Source of the DNA: Jeotgalibacillus sp. ET6
GTDB lineage: Bacteria; Bacillota; Bacilli; Bacillales; Jeotgalibacillaceae
Assembly (NCBI RefSeq): GCF_029667115.1
Contig: NZ_JARUIU010000003.1
Span: forward strand, 310,001-374,000
DNA length: 64,000 nucleotides
Direction: 5' to 3'
Under the pieces are notes generated by a model. That model saw nothing but the letters and a program-made list of their open reading frames with translations. It was not told the origin of the DNA and did not search any database. Position numbers and translations under genes: made by a program. This document shows, piece after piece, positions 1 through 7,110 of this stretch; the stretch's first letter is position 1; each line of letters opens with the position of its first letter.

Positions 1-427
1 CTTGAAAAGCGAAATTGAATACGTCAACAACATTATGGTTCCATACGCTCACCAGCATCTGGTGGAACTGGAGTTCAGCTTTACAAATCACCTCAGCCGT
101 ACGTTTGATCAAAATCAGATTCAGCAATGTCTGATTAACTTATACAAAAATGCGATTGAAGCCATGAAGGAAAATGGAGGTACTCTCTCTATTGATGTTT
201 TCACTAAAAAGCGGTATATCATCATCTGCATCAAAGACACAGGCGAAGGAATGACAGAAGAAGAAGTTTCCCTGATCGGAAAGCCGTATTATTCAACCAA
301 AAAAGAAGGGACAGGCCTTGGGATGGTAATGGTGTACAGTGTGGTAGATAAAATTGGAGGAAGAATTGAGATTGACAGTGAAAAAGGTGTCGGAACGACG
401 TTTCAGTTAACGATTCCAGTTAAATAA
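1..427 (+). CDS. Sensor histidine kinase, C-terminal ATPase part (5' truncated by window edge)
   Basis: Only the C-terminal 142 residues are present; the reading frame is open to the left edge. They form a HATPase_c domain: N-box NLYKNAIEAM, G1 box DTGEGM, then a lid segment YYSTKKEGTGLGM and a closing GTTFQLTIP strand. These bind ATP for autophosphorylation of a histidine that lies upstream of the window. The layout with a short N-box to lid distance and the STKKEGTGLGL-type segment resembles Bacillus sporulation kinases (KinA/KinB/KinE group), but the sensor half is missing so the signal and the partner cannot be named. It is followed at once by a terminator. Family certain; subfamily is inference. 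Confidence 0.9.
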   Translation, partial: LKSEIEYVNNIMVPYAHQHLVELEFSFTNHLSRTFDQNQIQQCLINLYKNAIEAMKENGGTLSIDVFTKKRYIIICIKDTGEGMTEEEVSLIGKPYYSTKKEGTGLGMVMVYSVVDKIGGRIEIDSEKGVGTTFQLTIPVK

Positions 428-431
428 CCGG

Positions 432-462
432 AAAATCAGCTCCTGAAAAGGGCTGATTTTTT
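432..462 (+). terminator. Rho-independent terminator after the kinase gene
   Basis: AAAATCAGC and GCTGATTTT form a 9-bp perfect stem (432-440 / 452-460) with an 11-nt loop, followed by more T. It starts five bases after the kinase stop codon and also faces the convergent gene ending at 487. Confidence 0.85.
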
Positions 463-486
463 AGTGGTCTATGTATGCGAGCACGA

Positions 487-849
487 TCATCCATATTTAG
501 CCAATTTTTTAAAATAAGTACCTTCAAAAATAGGGGTGATATGATAGAGCTCTTTAGGACAATGGGAAGAAAGCTTGACCAATTCATCAAACACGTCTTC
601 AGACAAGAAATAAGTGGATACTCCCTCTTTCAGACTGGTCATTTTTTTGGTGGCATGACTTTCTTTCAACTCTTGAATATCAAACCAGATCCGGTCATTA
701 TCAGCATATCTAGAATATCTTGTCTGCGGATATTCTCTTGTTAATCTTGCTGAAAACGAAATATAGATCGTACCGTTCTCTACGAATGAATCTTTTACAC
801 GGGTAAAGACATATCGAATTTTTGTAGGAATTTCTTTGGTTTTTGTCAT
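487..849 (-). CDS. Conserved-looking hypothetical protein, 120 aa
   Basis: I do not recognise this protein. It is a soluble 120-residue product with no signal peptide or membrane segment, rich in Tyr, Arg and Lys (a TRYSRYADNDRIWFD stretch in the middle). The ATG at 849 is preceded by a GGGGGAAAG ribosome site, and the frame is open without interruption, so it is probably real. It converges on the kinase gene. A hairpin with a T-run lies about 65 bases upstream on the same strand and could act as an attenuator for this gene (see the small RNA candidate). Confidence 0.65.
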   Translation of the reverse strand: MTKTKEIPTKIRYVFTRVKDSFVENGTIYISFSARLTREYPQTRYSRYADNDRIWFDIQELKESHATKKMTSLKEGVSTYFLSEDVFDELVKLSSHCPKELYHITPIFEGTYFKKLAKYG

Positions 850-911
850 TTCTTTCCCCCAATTTCATCGTTTAACTAGTTCCTCGAAAGCGCTGAAAAC
901 AGCTGTCAAAA

Positions 912-1057
912 TAAAAAAGCCGAAAAGAATCGATATCTCGATCCATTTCGGCTTTGCTGTCAGTTCAAATGCCTACAGCATGATACCAAGAATCTATTTA
1001 ATTGCTTCTTTTGGCTAAGCATCAGGTACGACAAAGAAACTCAACTGTTTTCTTGTT
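912..1057 (-). ncRNA. Candidate small RNA or attenuated leader
   Basis: On the minus strand a good promoter (TTTACT at 1092-1087, 17-nt spacer, TATAAT at 1069-1064) is followed about 105 bases later by a strong hairpin (AAAGCCGAAA / TTTCGGCTTT arms at 955-946 and 925-916, with an inner ATCGA/TCGAT helix) and a T-rich tail. The span has no convincing ORF: the only ATG-initiated frame is 20 codons with no ribosome site. Either a ~145-nt RNA ends here, or the hairpin is an attenuator in the leader of the 120-aa gene at 849-487. Both readings are inference from sequence signals alone. Confidence 0.45.
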
Positions 1058-1130
1058 AGAATTATTATACTGAATTTTCAGTGAACAGTAAAGAGTTTTA
1101 TTATATGCACTATGATGAAAAGAGCCAAAG

Positions 1131-1619
1131 TTATTTCCTATATTCTTTAACCCAGACGATTCCATATACAATGGTTGAGATATTCAAGATGGCCGCAAGC
1201 ATATAGAATAAGTAAATTGGAAAATCATCGCTGATAAAGGGTAAAAAAACCAGAATAGTCATTAATATCGGAATTGTCACCCCATAAGTATAATAGCCGG
1301 CTCGTGTCGCTTTGCTGGTAATGATGCTTTCCCGCTCGTCTCCTTCGCTATACTCGGTCATAGATGTAAACATCCACTCAATCGTGCGCTTATTTGTACT
1401 TCTTGTTTTAAAGGAATAAATGGCATAAAACACTGAAAATAAGCTGAAGATGATCAGCGGAATGACATTAAACTCAAAGGAAAACTCCCCTCCCTGTGAC
1501 CAGTTCGTTTCTTCAAACTCCTCAAACTTCCTGAACAATTGAACGGCAGTACTCAGCACCCAGGCCAGAAGTGTATAAAAGATGACACTCAAAATGGTTT
1601 CGATGACCACTCTTTTCAT
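1131..1619 (-). CDS. Four-TM membrane protein paired with an XRE regulator
   Basis: The 162-residue protein has hydrophobic segments near residues 8-26, 52-68, 112-130 and 135-155 and a charged central loop (TRSTNKRTIEW...EGDERESI). Its start codon overlaps the stop of the XRE gene by ATGA, so the two are translationally coupled. Pairs of a ~70-aa Cro/CI-type repressor and a small multi-TM protein are common in Bacillaceae; the membrane partner's function is generally unknown. I would not assign more than membrane protein. The coupling suggests that the regulator controls or responds to the membrane protein. Confidence 0.8.
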   Translation of the reverse strand: MKRVVIETILSVIFYTLLAWVLSTAVQLFRKFEEFEETNWSQGGEFSFEFNVIPLIIFSLFSVFYAIYSFKTRSTNKRTIEWMFTSMTEYSEGDERESIITSKATRAGYYTYGVTIPILMTILVFLPFISDDFPIYLFYMLAAILNISTIVYGIVWVKEYRK

Positions 1620-1825
1620 GATTCGTCCCCTTCCCGATAAAAAATGGTTTCTATTTTTTCTTCTAACACATCCGATAAATTCATTGCGAGCAGTAAAGAC
1701 GGTGTATAGCTCCCTTTTTCAAGAGAAACAATGGTCTGTCTTGTTACCCCAACTCGATCGGCCAGCTCACCCTGAGTAAGTCCATGCCTGGCGCGCAGCT
1801 CTTTAACCCGATTCCGAATCGCCAT
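1616..1825 (-). CDS. Small XRE (Cro/CI-like) transcriptional regulator
   Basis: The 69-aa protein is almost entirely one helix-turn-helix domain: RVKELRARHGLTQGELADRV (helices 1-2), then GVTRQTIVSLEKGSYTPSL (recognition helix). No effector domain follows, as usual for YozG/YvaN-type regulators. The ATG at 1825 has an AGGAGGCGTG ribosome site. A perfect 8-5-8 inverted repeat 43 bp upstream is a plausible autoregulatory operator. It is the first gene of a two-gene operon with the membrane protein that follows. Confidence 0.92.
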   Translation of the reverse strand: MAIRNRVKELRARHGLTQGELADRVGVTRQTIVSLEKGSYTPSLLLAMNLSDVLEEKIETIFYREGDES

Positions 1826-1867
1826 GTATCACGCCTCCTGATTTTCGTATGATTACAATGTATACTA

Positions 1868-1888
1868 AACTTTACTTTTTGTAAAGTT
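1868..1888. promoter_or_regulatory. Inverted-repeat operator in the XRE promoter
   Basis: AACTTTAC and GTAAAGTT are perfect 8-bp arms separated by five T. On the minus strand the repeat contains TTTACA as a -35 element with TACATT 17 bases on, so binding by the XRE protein would block its own promoter. This is inference from position and symmetry. Confidence 0.6.
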
Positions 1889-1925
1889 AACTATTCTTTT
1901 TGTATGGTTTATTTTACTTCAAACT

Positions 1926-1957
1926 AAAAAAGCTGTGAAATTGGCTTCACAGCTTTT
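1926..1957 (-). terminator. Terminator-like hairpin beyond the asb operon
   Basis: AAAAGCTGTGAA and TTCACAGCTTTT form a 12-bp perfect stem with a 6-nt loop; on the minus strand a run of T follows. It is about 170 bases past the asbF stop, so the petrobactin transcript would run through the DnaA-box cluster before ending. It could also act on the plus strand. Confidence 0.75.
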
Positions 1958-1996
1958 GAGGTTAACTGATGATTACATGCAGATTGCCGGTAAAAC

Positions 1997-2141
1997 TTAT
2001 CCACACTTTATCCAATTTAAAATCGTCAGACGAATAAAGTTATTAAAATAATCAGAGTTATTCACATTACTTATACACATATACACGTTTTTATGGTTCA
2101 GAACATCCTATCGTTCGGAAAAGTTATTCACATGTGTATAA
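1997..2141. other. DnaA-box cluster
   Basis: Five matches to the DnaA-box consensus TTATNCACA occur in 145 bp: TTATCCACA at 1997-2005 (perfect B. subtilis form), TTATTCACA at 2058-2066, TTATACACA at 2071-2079, TTATTCACA at 2124-2132, and TTATACACA on the minus strand at 2141-2133. A sixth, weaker box TTATCCAAT is at 2008-2016. The stretch between is AT-rich. Chance expectation for this 9-mer is about one per 30 kb. No dnaA, dnaN or other replication gene is in the window, so this is not obviously oriC. DnaA-box clusters outside oriC are known in B. subtilis, where they help limit replication initiation. The last two boxes run into the end of asbF. Confidence 0.7.
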
Positions 2142-2964
2142 CTGCTTTTTGATAATGCAAGAATTGCTGAATAGCTTTGCGGTCTTTTTTTAGTACGTGA
2201 TCCGGGTTTGGACCAAACCACTCCAGGCTGCCCGGAAGCAAATCCAATTTAGAAGCGAGCTTTCTGAAAAAACAGGTGTAATCTACTGCCCCTTCAAATA
2301 AGCTGACCATTCCGTTTCGATCGCCTGCTGCAGCATACACATTGGCTGGTTCAAATACGTTCAGCTGATCACGTGAAGCAATATTTTTCAGATGAAGATG
2401 CTTGATGGCTGGCTCCAATGTTAAAAAGGCCTCAACTGGATCACTTTTCCCTTCCCATATATGAAGGACATCAAAATTAATCGCTAAAGCTGGATGACCC
2501 ACTTCCTGCAGCAGTGAAATCGTGGACTCGAGTGTATCGGCGAGTGTATTGGGATGTGTTTCAATTAACAGCTTTTGGTCCCCCTCGAGCCATTGACAGA
2601 TCTGACGGATTTTTTTTACCATGCCGGACCGTTCAGCGGGAGTTGTATGACCGCTTCCCTTTTGACCGGCAAAGGTGCGGATATGACCGGTCTGCCAGCG
2701 TTCAGCCAGCTCCTGGACACGCATTACTTTATGTTGCAGCTCGTCAACAGGCGCATGGAGCGGAAGATAATCGCTAATCATCGATACTGTCAATCCATGC
2801 TTCTTCAGCCATTCTGCATTCAGGTTTGGTTGAGAGGATAGATTCTCTGCATGAATTCCCCATAATTCAATAGACGAGAAGCCATTTGCACTGGCAAACA
2901 GCGCCAGGTCGTTCATGGATAGTAGGTGATGACGATAGGTAATCGTACAAAGAGACAGTTTCAT
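2128..2964 (-). CDS. asbF: 3-dehydroshikimate dehydratase AsbF (petrobactin)
   Basis: AsbF is a cytoplasmic TIM-barrel of the sugar phosphate isomerase/epimerase-like fold. It dehydrates 3-dehydroshikimate to 3,4-dihydroxybenzoate, the unusual catecholate of petrobactin. Family landmarks are visible in order: MKLSLCTITYRHH start, GFSSIELWGIHAENL, RTFAGQKGS, LLIETHPNTL, NFDVLHIWEG, KHLHLKNI, NVYAAAGDRNGMVSLFEG and SLEWFGPN, including the His, Glu and Asp residues that bind the metal. I chose the ATG at 2964 because it follows AGGAGG with correct spacing and overlaps the asbE stop (ATGA); a longer frame to 3015 would add 17 residues without family similarity. Last gene of the operon. Length 278 aa is normal. 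Confidence 0.95.
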   Translation of the reverse strand: MKLSLCTITYRHHLLSMNDLALFASANGFSSIELWGIHAENLSSQPNLNAEWLKKHGLTVSMISDYLPLHAPVDELQHKVMRVQELAERWQTGHIRTFAGQKGSGHTTPAERSGMVKKIRQICQWLEGDQKLLIETHPNTLADTLESTISLLQEVGHPALAINFDVLHIWEGKSDPVEAFLTLEPAIKHLHLKNIASRDQLNVFEPANVYAAAGDRNGMVSLFEGAVDYTCFFRKLASKLDLLPGSLEWFGPNPDHVLKKDRKAIQQFLHYQKAVIHM

Positions 2965-3950
2965 CCAGTCATTCCTCCTATCGAAATAGAGCCGCGCTCC
3001 ATTTTGTGACGCCACTCCGAAAAGCTGTCGGTCAGTCCTTCTTTTATATAAAATTCCAGCTTCTGCTGTTTGATAAGCTGCTCCTGGATTTGTTCAAGAT
3101 GTTTTTCTTCACCTGTAACCGCATATTTTAATAACCGGTAATGCAGCGCTGTAAAGCCGTTTACCAGCTTTTCAATTTCGTTGCACCATGCTTCAAATGT
3201 TTCTTCAGGCCGTCCTAGCTGCTGCCAGAAATACGCAAAGGCGTGCTCGTAGGCGTATTTTCGAATGGCCAGCACGGGAATCTGTTTAACAGCATCCGCC
3301 AGGTGCTTCCGCTCATTTCTCTTTGCACCCTTTGAATAGGCTGCTGCAATTTTTTCTATCGCATCTGTCAAAGGATTTTCCGTTTTCTTCATGCAGGTTT
3401 GGAAGTAGGCTTCAACCGTTTCTTTTGACGGAACTTTAATCGAAGCGGCATCAAAATAATACCCGCCTGCTACAGAGGGTTCACGAATCGCGTCCAAAAT
3501 TTTCTCCTTAGGCAGTATGCCTTCCCATCGAAAATCCGGATCAAGCATCTTCCACCTATCAGCCTGCTTTGTTGCTTCAACCATGACATAATGGGGAAAA
3601 GGACTTTGGTGAAATTTATTTTCCCGTTCAGGAAGCATCGATAAATCCAGCATCACCATGATATGACGGTCCTGTGTTTTTTCTTCTACAAGCTGAATGA
3701 GCGTTTGAATATTTTGCTCTTTCGTCTCTTCCTCCCTGAACCATTTTGTAAGGGAGATTCCATACAGCAGGCTGTACCAGTCCTTGAAAAACGTATGATC
3801 CATTTTTTCTGAGTGATAGGATAAAACGAAATTCTCAGAAAGATCAAAATCGGCATCCCACACACCGAAATAGTATGGGCGGTGGTCGGCTTGGTGATGT
3901 ATTTTAATGACCTCGCATACACAGCTGACAAAGCAATGTACCTTTATCAT
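2961..3950 (-). CDS. asbE: Petrobactin biosynthesis protein AsbE
   Basis: AsbE (329 aa) is thought to work with the carrier AsbD and ligase AsbC to transfer 3,4-dihydroxybenzoate to the free amine of spermidine or a spermidinyl-citrate intermediate. It matches what I recall of the B. anthracis protein along its length: the KVHCFVSCVCEVIK start, a PYYFGVWDADFDLSE segment, MLDLSMLPERENKFHQSPFPHYVMVE, LDPDFRWEG and VLAIRKYAYEHAFAYFWQQL. The conserved N-terminal Cys-x3-Cys is consistent with a thioester-handling enzyme (inference). It overlaps both neighbours by four bases. Confidence 0.93.
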   Translation of the reverse strand: MIKVHCFVSCVCEVIKIHHQADHRPYYFGVWDADFDLSENFVLSYHSEKMDHTFFKDWYSLLYGISLTKWFREEETKEQNIQTLIQLVEEKTQDRHIMVMLDLSMLPERENKFHQSPFPHYVMVEATKQADRWKMLDPDFRWEGILPKEKILDAIREPSVAGGYYFDAASIKVPSKETVEAYFQTCMKKTENPLTDAIEKIAAAYSKGAKRNERKHLADAVKQIPVLAIRKYAYEHAFAYFWQQLGRPEETFEAWCNEIEKLVNGFTALHYRLLKYAVTGEEKHLEQIQEQLIKQQKLEFYIKEGLTDSFSEWRHKMERGSISIGGMTG

Positions 3951-4213
3951 GATTCCTTCACCTCCGCCTGTAGATTCTCAATAAAATCAAGCAGCGTGCT
4001 CACGGTTTGAAAATCCTTTGGAATCAGAAGCTCATCAGGGATCTCGACTCCCAATTCAAGCTCGATTTGCACAATCAGCTGCAGCAGCATGACAGAGTCC
4101 AGACACAGGTCCTCATTTAACTTCGCTTCTTCACTAAACCGGTGCAGGCCCGGCGCTTCAAGGTCATCCTTCAGCAAATGAAACAGCTTTTCTTTTAGTT
4201 CGTTTCGTGTCAT
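3947..4213 (-). CDS. asbD: Aryl carrier protein AsbD (petrobactin)
   Basis: This 88-aa acidic helical protein is a phosphopantetheine carrier. The attachment site is Ser40 in LCLDSVMLLQL, the usual DS(x)xxLLQL signature. In the pathway AsbC loads 3,4-dihydroxybenzoate on to the holo form, and AsbE uses the thioester. The enzyme that adds the phosphopantetheine arm is not in this window. The start overlaps the asbC stop (ATGA) and the end overlaps the asbE start, so translation is tightly coupled. Confidence 0.95.
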   Translation of the reverse strand: MTRNELKEKLFHLLKDDLEAPGLHRFSEEAKLNEDLCLDSVMLLQLIVQIELELGVEIPDELLIPKDFQTVSTLLDFIENLQAEVKES

Positions 4214-5436
4214 CCCGTCATCTCCCCTAATCGTTTTCGGCTGACTTTTCCGTTAGGCATGGCAGCGATGGATGAGACAAAATGCCACTCTACAGGAATC
4301 TGGTAGGGAACGAGCCTGGTTTTGCAATAGCGCTTCAGTTCCTCCTCCTGCTCCTTTGAACCGACCAGCTGAACACATACCCTTTCTCCCGTCCATTTAT
4401 CTTCTTTTTTATATACAACTGCTTCCTGTACTGACGTATTCTCTAGCAGAATCTCTTCGACTTCCTTAGGATAAACCTTCATTCCTGCCACATTAATCAT
4501 GTCATCCATCCTCGCGGCATACCTTAATTCCCCTGCCTGCGTAAGGACCCCGAGATCCTTTGTGTAAATCGTTTGGCCGTTTTTATGAATAATAATCTCA
4601 CTTGGACTATTTTCCGTACCTGCTTCTATTTTTACATGCGGCAGGGCGAACCCCATTGCGTCGGGTCTTTCCGGTGATGGATGCAGCGCCACACAGCCCG
4701 CTTCAGAGCAGCCATATTGCTGCAAAAGATGTGTCACGGCTTTCTTCACGTGGTTAAACCATTTTGCAGGCATCAGATTTCCCGAGATCATCACGGCGAA
4801 CAGCTTTTCTTTTGATAGCTGCGCCAGTGGGTAAATAAGCGCTGGTGCAGCGTATATGAGCGCCTTATCCCATTTTTTCACTGCAGACAGGATCGCTTTG
4901 GGGTGATGATTTGTGATCACAACAGGTATCGCCTGTCGCTTTAGAGTGGCAAAAAAACCGCAGATTAAGCCATATGAATGGGTCGTCGGGCAGGCAACGA
5001 TGGAAGGTGTTGAACGGGAAAGCGGGAAAATCGCCGCATACTGTTCCAGCTCCTCCTCAATTGAATGCCAGGTCCGTTCGATTACCTTTGGTTCCCCAGT
5101 CGTCCCGGAGCTCATTTGAACGAGTACGCCTTCTTTCTCCCGGTCCAGCCGCTCTGAAACAATGGGAGCAATAAACGATTTATAGACAAGAATATGACTA
5201 TTTGTTTTTTTGGCAGCGGCCCTCGCTCCTTCTTCTGTCATGGAAGGGTGAAGGGGCACAACCGATCCGCCTCTCTTTTTCATAAACAGGCAGAATAAAA
5301 GCCAGTCCTCTATCTTTTCGGTACATACAGCGACACGCAGTGTATGGGCTTCCTTCAGCCATGTGAGCGCTGAAAACCAGCGCTCTGCCGCTTCCGCCTT
5401 TTCAATTGAAATATACTCTTTATCTATGTAAAACAT
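4210..5436 (-). CDS. asbC: 3,4-dihydroxybenzoate:AsbD adenylating ligase AsbC
   Basis: A 408-aa acyl-adenylate enzyme that activates 3,4-dihydroxybenzoate with ATP and transfers it to AsbD. Motifs in order: P-loop QMSSGTTGEPKVIERTW near residue 130, QQYGCSEAGCVALHP (A5-type), the YTKDLGVLTQAGELRYAARMDDMINVAGMKVYP hinge region starting near residue 300 (written here as separate landmarks YTKDLG, ARMDDMINVAG, KVYPKEVEEIL), and PNGKVSRKRL with the catalytic Lys near the C terminus. It is shorter than typical ~540-aa ligases, as AsbC proteins are. I chose ATG 5436 over GTG 5445 because AAGGAG sits 8 bases before the ATG but would overlap the GTG. Gap to asbB is 12 bases. Confidence 0.94.
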   Translation of the reverse strand: MFYIDKEYISIEKAEAAERWFSALTWLKEAHTLRVAVCTEKIEDWLLFCLFMKKRGGSVVPLHPSMTEEGARAAAKKTNSHILVYKSFIAPIVSERLDREKEGVLVQMSSGTTGEPKVIERTWHSIEEELEQYAAIFPLSRSTPSIVACPTTHSYGLICGFFATLKRQAIPVVITNHHPKAILSAVKKWDKALIYAAPALIYPLAQLSKEKLFAVMISGNLMPAKWFNHVKKAVTHLLQQYGCSEAGCVALHPSPERPDAMGFALPHVKIEAGTENSPSEIIIHKNGQTIYTKDLGVLTQAGELRYAARMDDMINVAGMKVYPKEVEEILLENTSVQEAVVYKKEDKWTGERVCVQLVGSKEQEEELKRYCKTRLVPYQIPVEWHFVSSIAAMPNGKVSRKRLGEMTG

Positions 5437-5448
5437 CTCGATCACTCC

Positions 5449-7110
5449 TTATCTTTCATCTGCAAATACATTTACTACTGTATGATAAATGGGCTTGGAC
5501 GGTGCTATTTTTTGTGAAAGCAAAGCCTCCGCCTGTATCCATTTTTTTCGATAGTCAATTTCTTTTATTCTGCTTTCAAGTTCAGGGTGCTCCTGTTCAT
5601 ATTCTGCAAGAGCGTCCTCCACCCATGACCAAAATAAAGATTCACCTAAAATTCCTTTTTGCTCCAATGCGTTTGATAGCTCCGTAAAATGAAAAACAAA
5701 TAAGGTATCTATCACTAATTCACGCAGTCCTTCAACTGAAGACATCCAATAAAACTCGTCAGGCTTTCCTTTTTTAAAATCTGGATGAATAGCCCAAAAA
5801 CGGGGTGCCTTTTCGGGCTCAGTTAAAAAAGATTCCACATACTCAATGCTGTCATGAAAGTCACGAACCGCCATTCCAGCAGGCCAGCCATCTTTTACGA
5901 TCAGCACAACGTTTTGAGCGTGTGCCTCAAGGGCAATGCCATGGCGAACTAGAAAGTGCCAAATAGGGATGATAACAATCTGAATCAATTGTTTCAGCCA
6001 TTTTTCCACGCCGTATTGCTTCAGCCAGTTTTCAATAAATAACTTCCCGTTTCCTTCTGTTAAGCTGCAGGCGTTAAGCGGCACGGCTTCCTCTCCCGCT
6101 GCCAGGACAGAACGCGGACTTTCACGGAAGATCACGCCGATTTCACCAGGGTGGACGTCACATTCAGCAGGCTCCCAGCACGCACTCGCATATTCCTCTA
6201 ACACTGTCGTTATCGAGAGAAGGGGATCGGCTTTTACAATGGAACTCAGCCACTCTGAAATAGCCGGTGCCGCAGCGGCTGCCGGTGGTGCTATTGTTCG
6301 GATGGATGACGTATGAGTCAGATTCATCGGGAGCTTAATATGCGCTTTCTCGCTTCGCTCTGTATTCCAAAGCGTGCGAATGGACTGTGTAGCTCTGTAT
6401 GATTCAGCCGCTTCTCCCAGAAAAATCGCCCCTTTTACCTTGTCACACACTGCTTTCCATTGCCATGGATGAACCGGTATAAGCGAGTACTGACTTCTTT
6501 GGCCTCCCTTTTTAACCAAACGCTCCATAAGCTCGTCATACACCTGCCCTATCTCTTTTTTCCAAAACAGCTCCTCATTGGAAAAGGATCTGCGCACTTC
6601 TTTTTTGGGACAAGCCAGCCAGACTAATGCAAACTGGTTTCCGGCTTCAGGCCCGTAGTGCTCGTGGTCTTCGAGAGAAAATCCTGTTCTTGATTTAAAG
6701 CAAGGGTGATAGGGATGCCCTTCCCAAATGGCGGACTCCAGCTCTTCATATGAAAGGCTGCTTCTTTTTTCTGGCTGCGTAAGATGCTGCTCATTCCATT
6801 GGGTCAGCTTTTTTGTTTGCTTCAGCTCGAGTGAAAAAGAGGACGGAAAATCTGCTGAATTCAACAATGTGTCGAGCGTAATGGCTTCGCTGTTCGTTCC
6901 TTTTTCAAGCCGCATGCTATCCCCTTCAATCCGAATGCGTCCGAATGCCCCCCTTTTCCCGGAACAGTGAAGTACTGCGTCCTTAAGCGGTATGTGAAAA
7001 TGGAGGATTCCACCGCCCGCCTCTTTTTCTGTGCAGGAAAGAAGATTTTCAAACAACAGCGCTTCGATGAGCTGTCTGCAGACCCGAAGATCCGTTTTGC
7101 ATCTTTTCAT
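5449..7110 (-). CDS. asbB: NIS siderophore synthetase AsbB (IucA/IucC family)
   Basis: AsbB (553 aa) is an ATP-dependent NRPS-independent siderophore synthetase that condenses the second spermidine-dihydroxybenzoate arm on to citrate. Family landmarks: GHPYHPCFKSRTGFS (ATP/phosphate site), LIPVHPWQWKAV, RTLWNTERSEKAHIKLPMNLTHTSSIRTI, HGIALEAHAQNVVLIVKDGWP (catalytic core) and the FhuF-like C-terminal RDFHDSIEYV. I chose ATG 7110 since GAGAGGAGG precedes it; the frame is open further upstream to 7188 but that part lies inside asbA. The gene begins 62 bases inside asbA, an unusually long overlap. Confidence 0.95.
   Translation of the reverse strand: MKRCKTDLRVCRQLIEALLFENLLSCTEKEAGGGILHFHIPLKDAVLHCSGKRGAFGRIRIEGDSMRLEKGTNSEAITLDTLLNSADFPSSFSLELKQTKKLTQWNEQHLTQPEKRSSLSYEELESAIWEGHPYHPCFKSRTGFSLEDHEHYGPEAGNQFALVWLACPKKEVRRSFSNEELFWKKEIGQVYDELMERLVKKGGQRSQYSLIPVHPWQWKAVCDKVKGAIFLGEAAESYRATQSIRTLWNTERSEKAHIKLPMNLTHTSSIRTIAPPAAAAAPAISEWLSSIVKADPLLSITTVLEEYASACWEPAECDVHPGEIGVIFRESPRSVLAAGEEAVPLNACSLTEGNGKLFIENWLKQYGVEKWLKQLIQIVIIPIWHFLVRHGIALEAHAQNVVLIVKDGWPAGMAVRDFHDSIEYVESFLTEPEKAPRFWAIHPDFKKGKPDEFYWMSSVEGLRELVIDTLFVFHFTELSNALEQKGILGESLFWSWVEDALAEYEQEHPELESRIKEIDYRKKWIQAEALLSQKIAPSKPIYHTVVNVFADER

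Noticed and set aside
836-1018. 60-codon plus-strand frame
   Set aside because: It runs through the terminator hairpin of the small RNA candidate and has no ribosome site.
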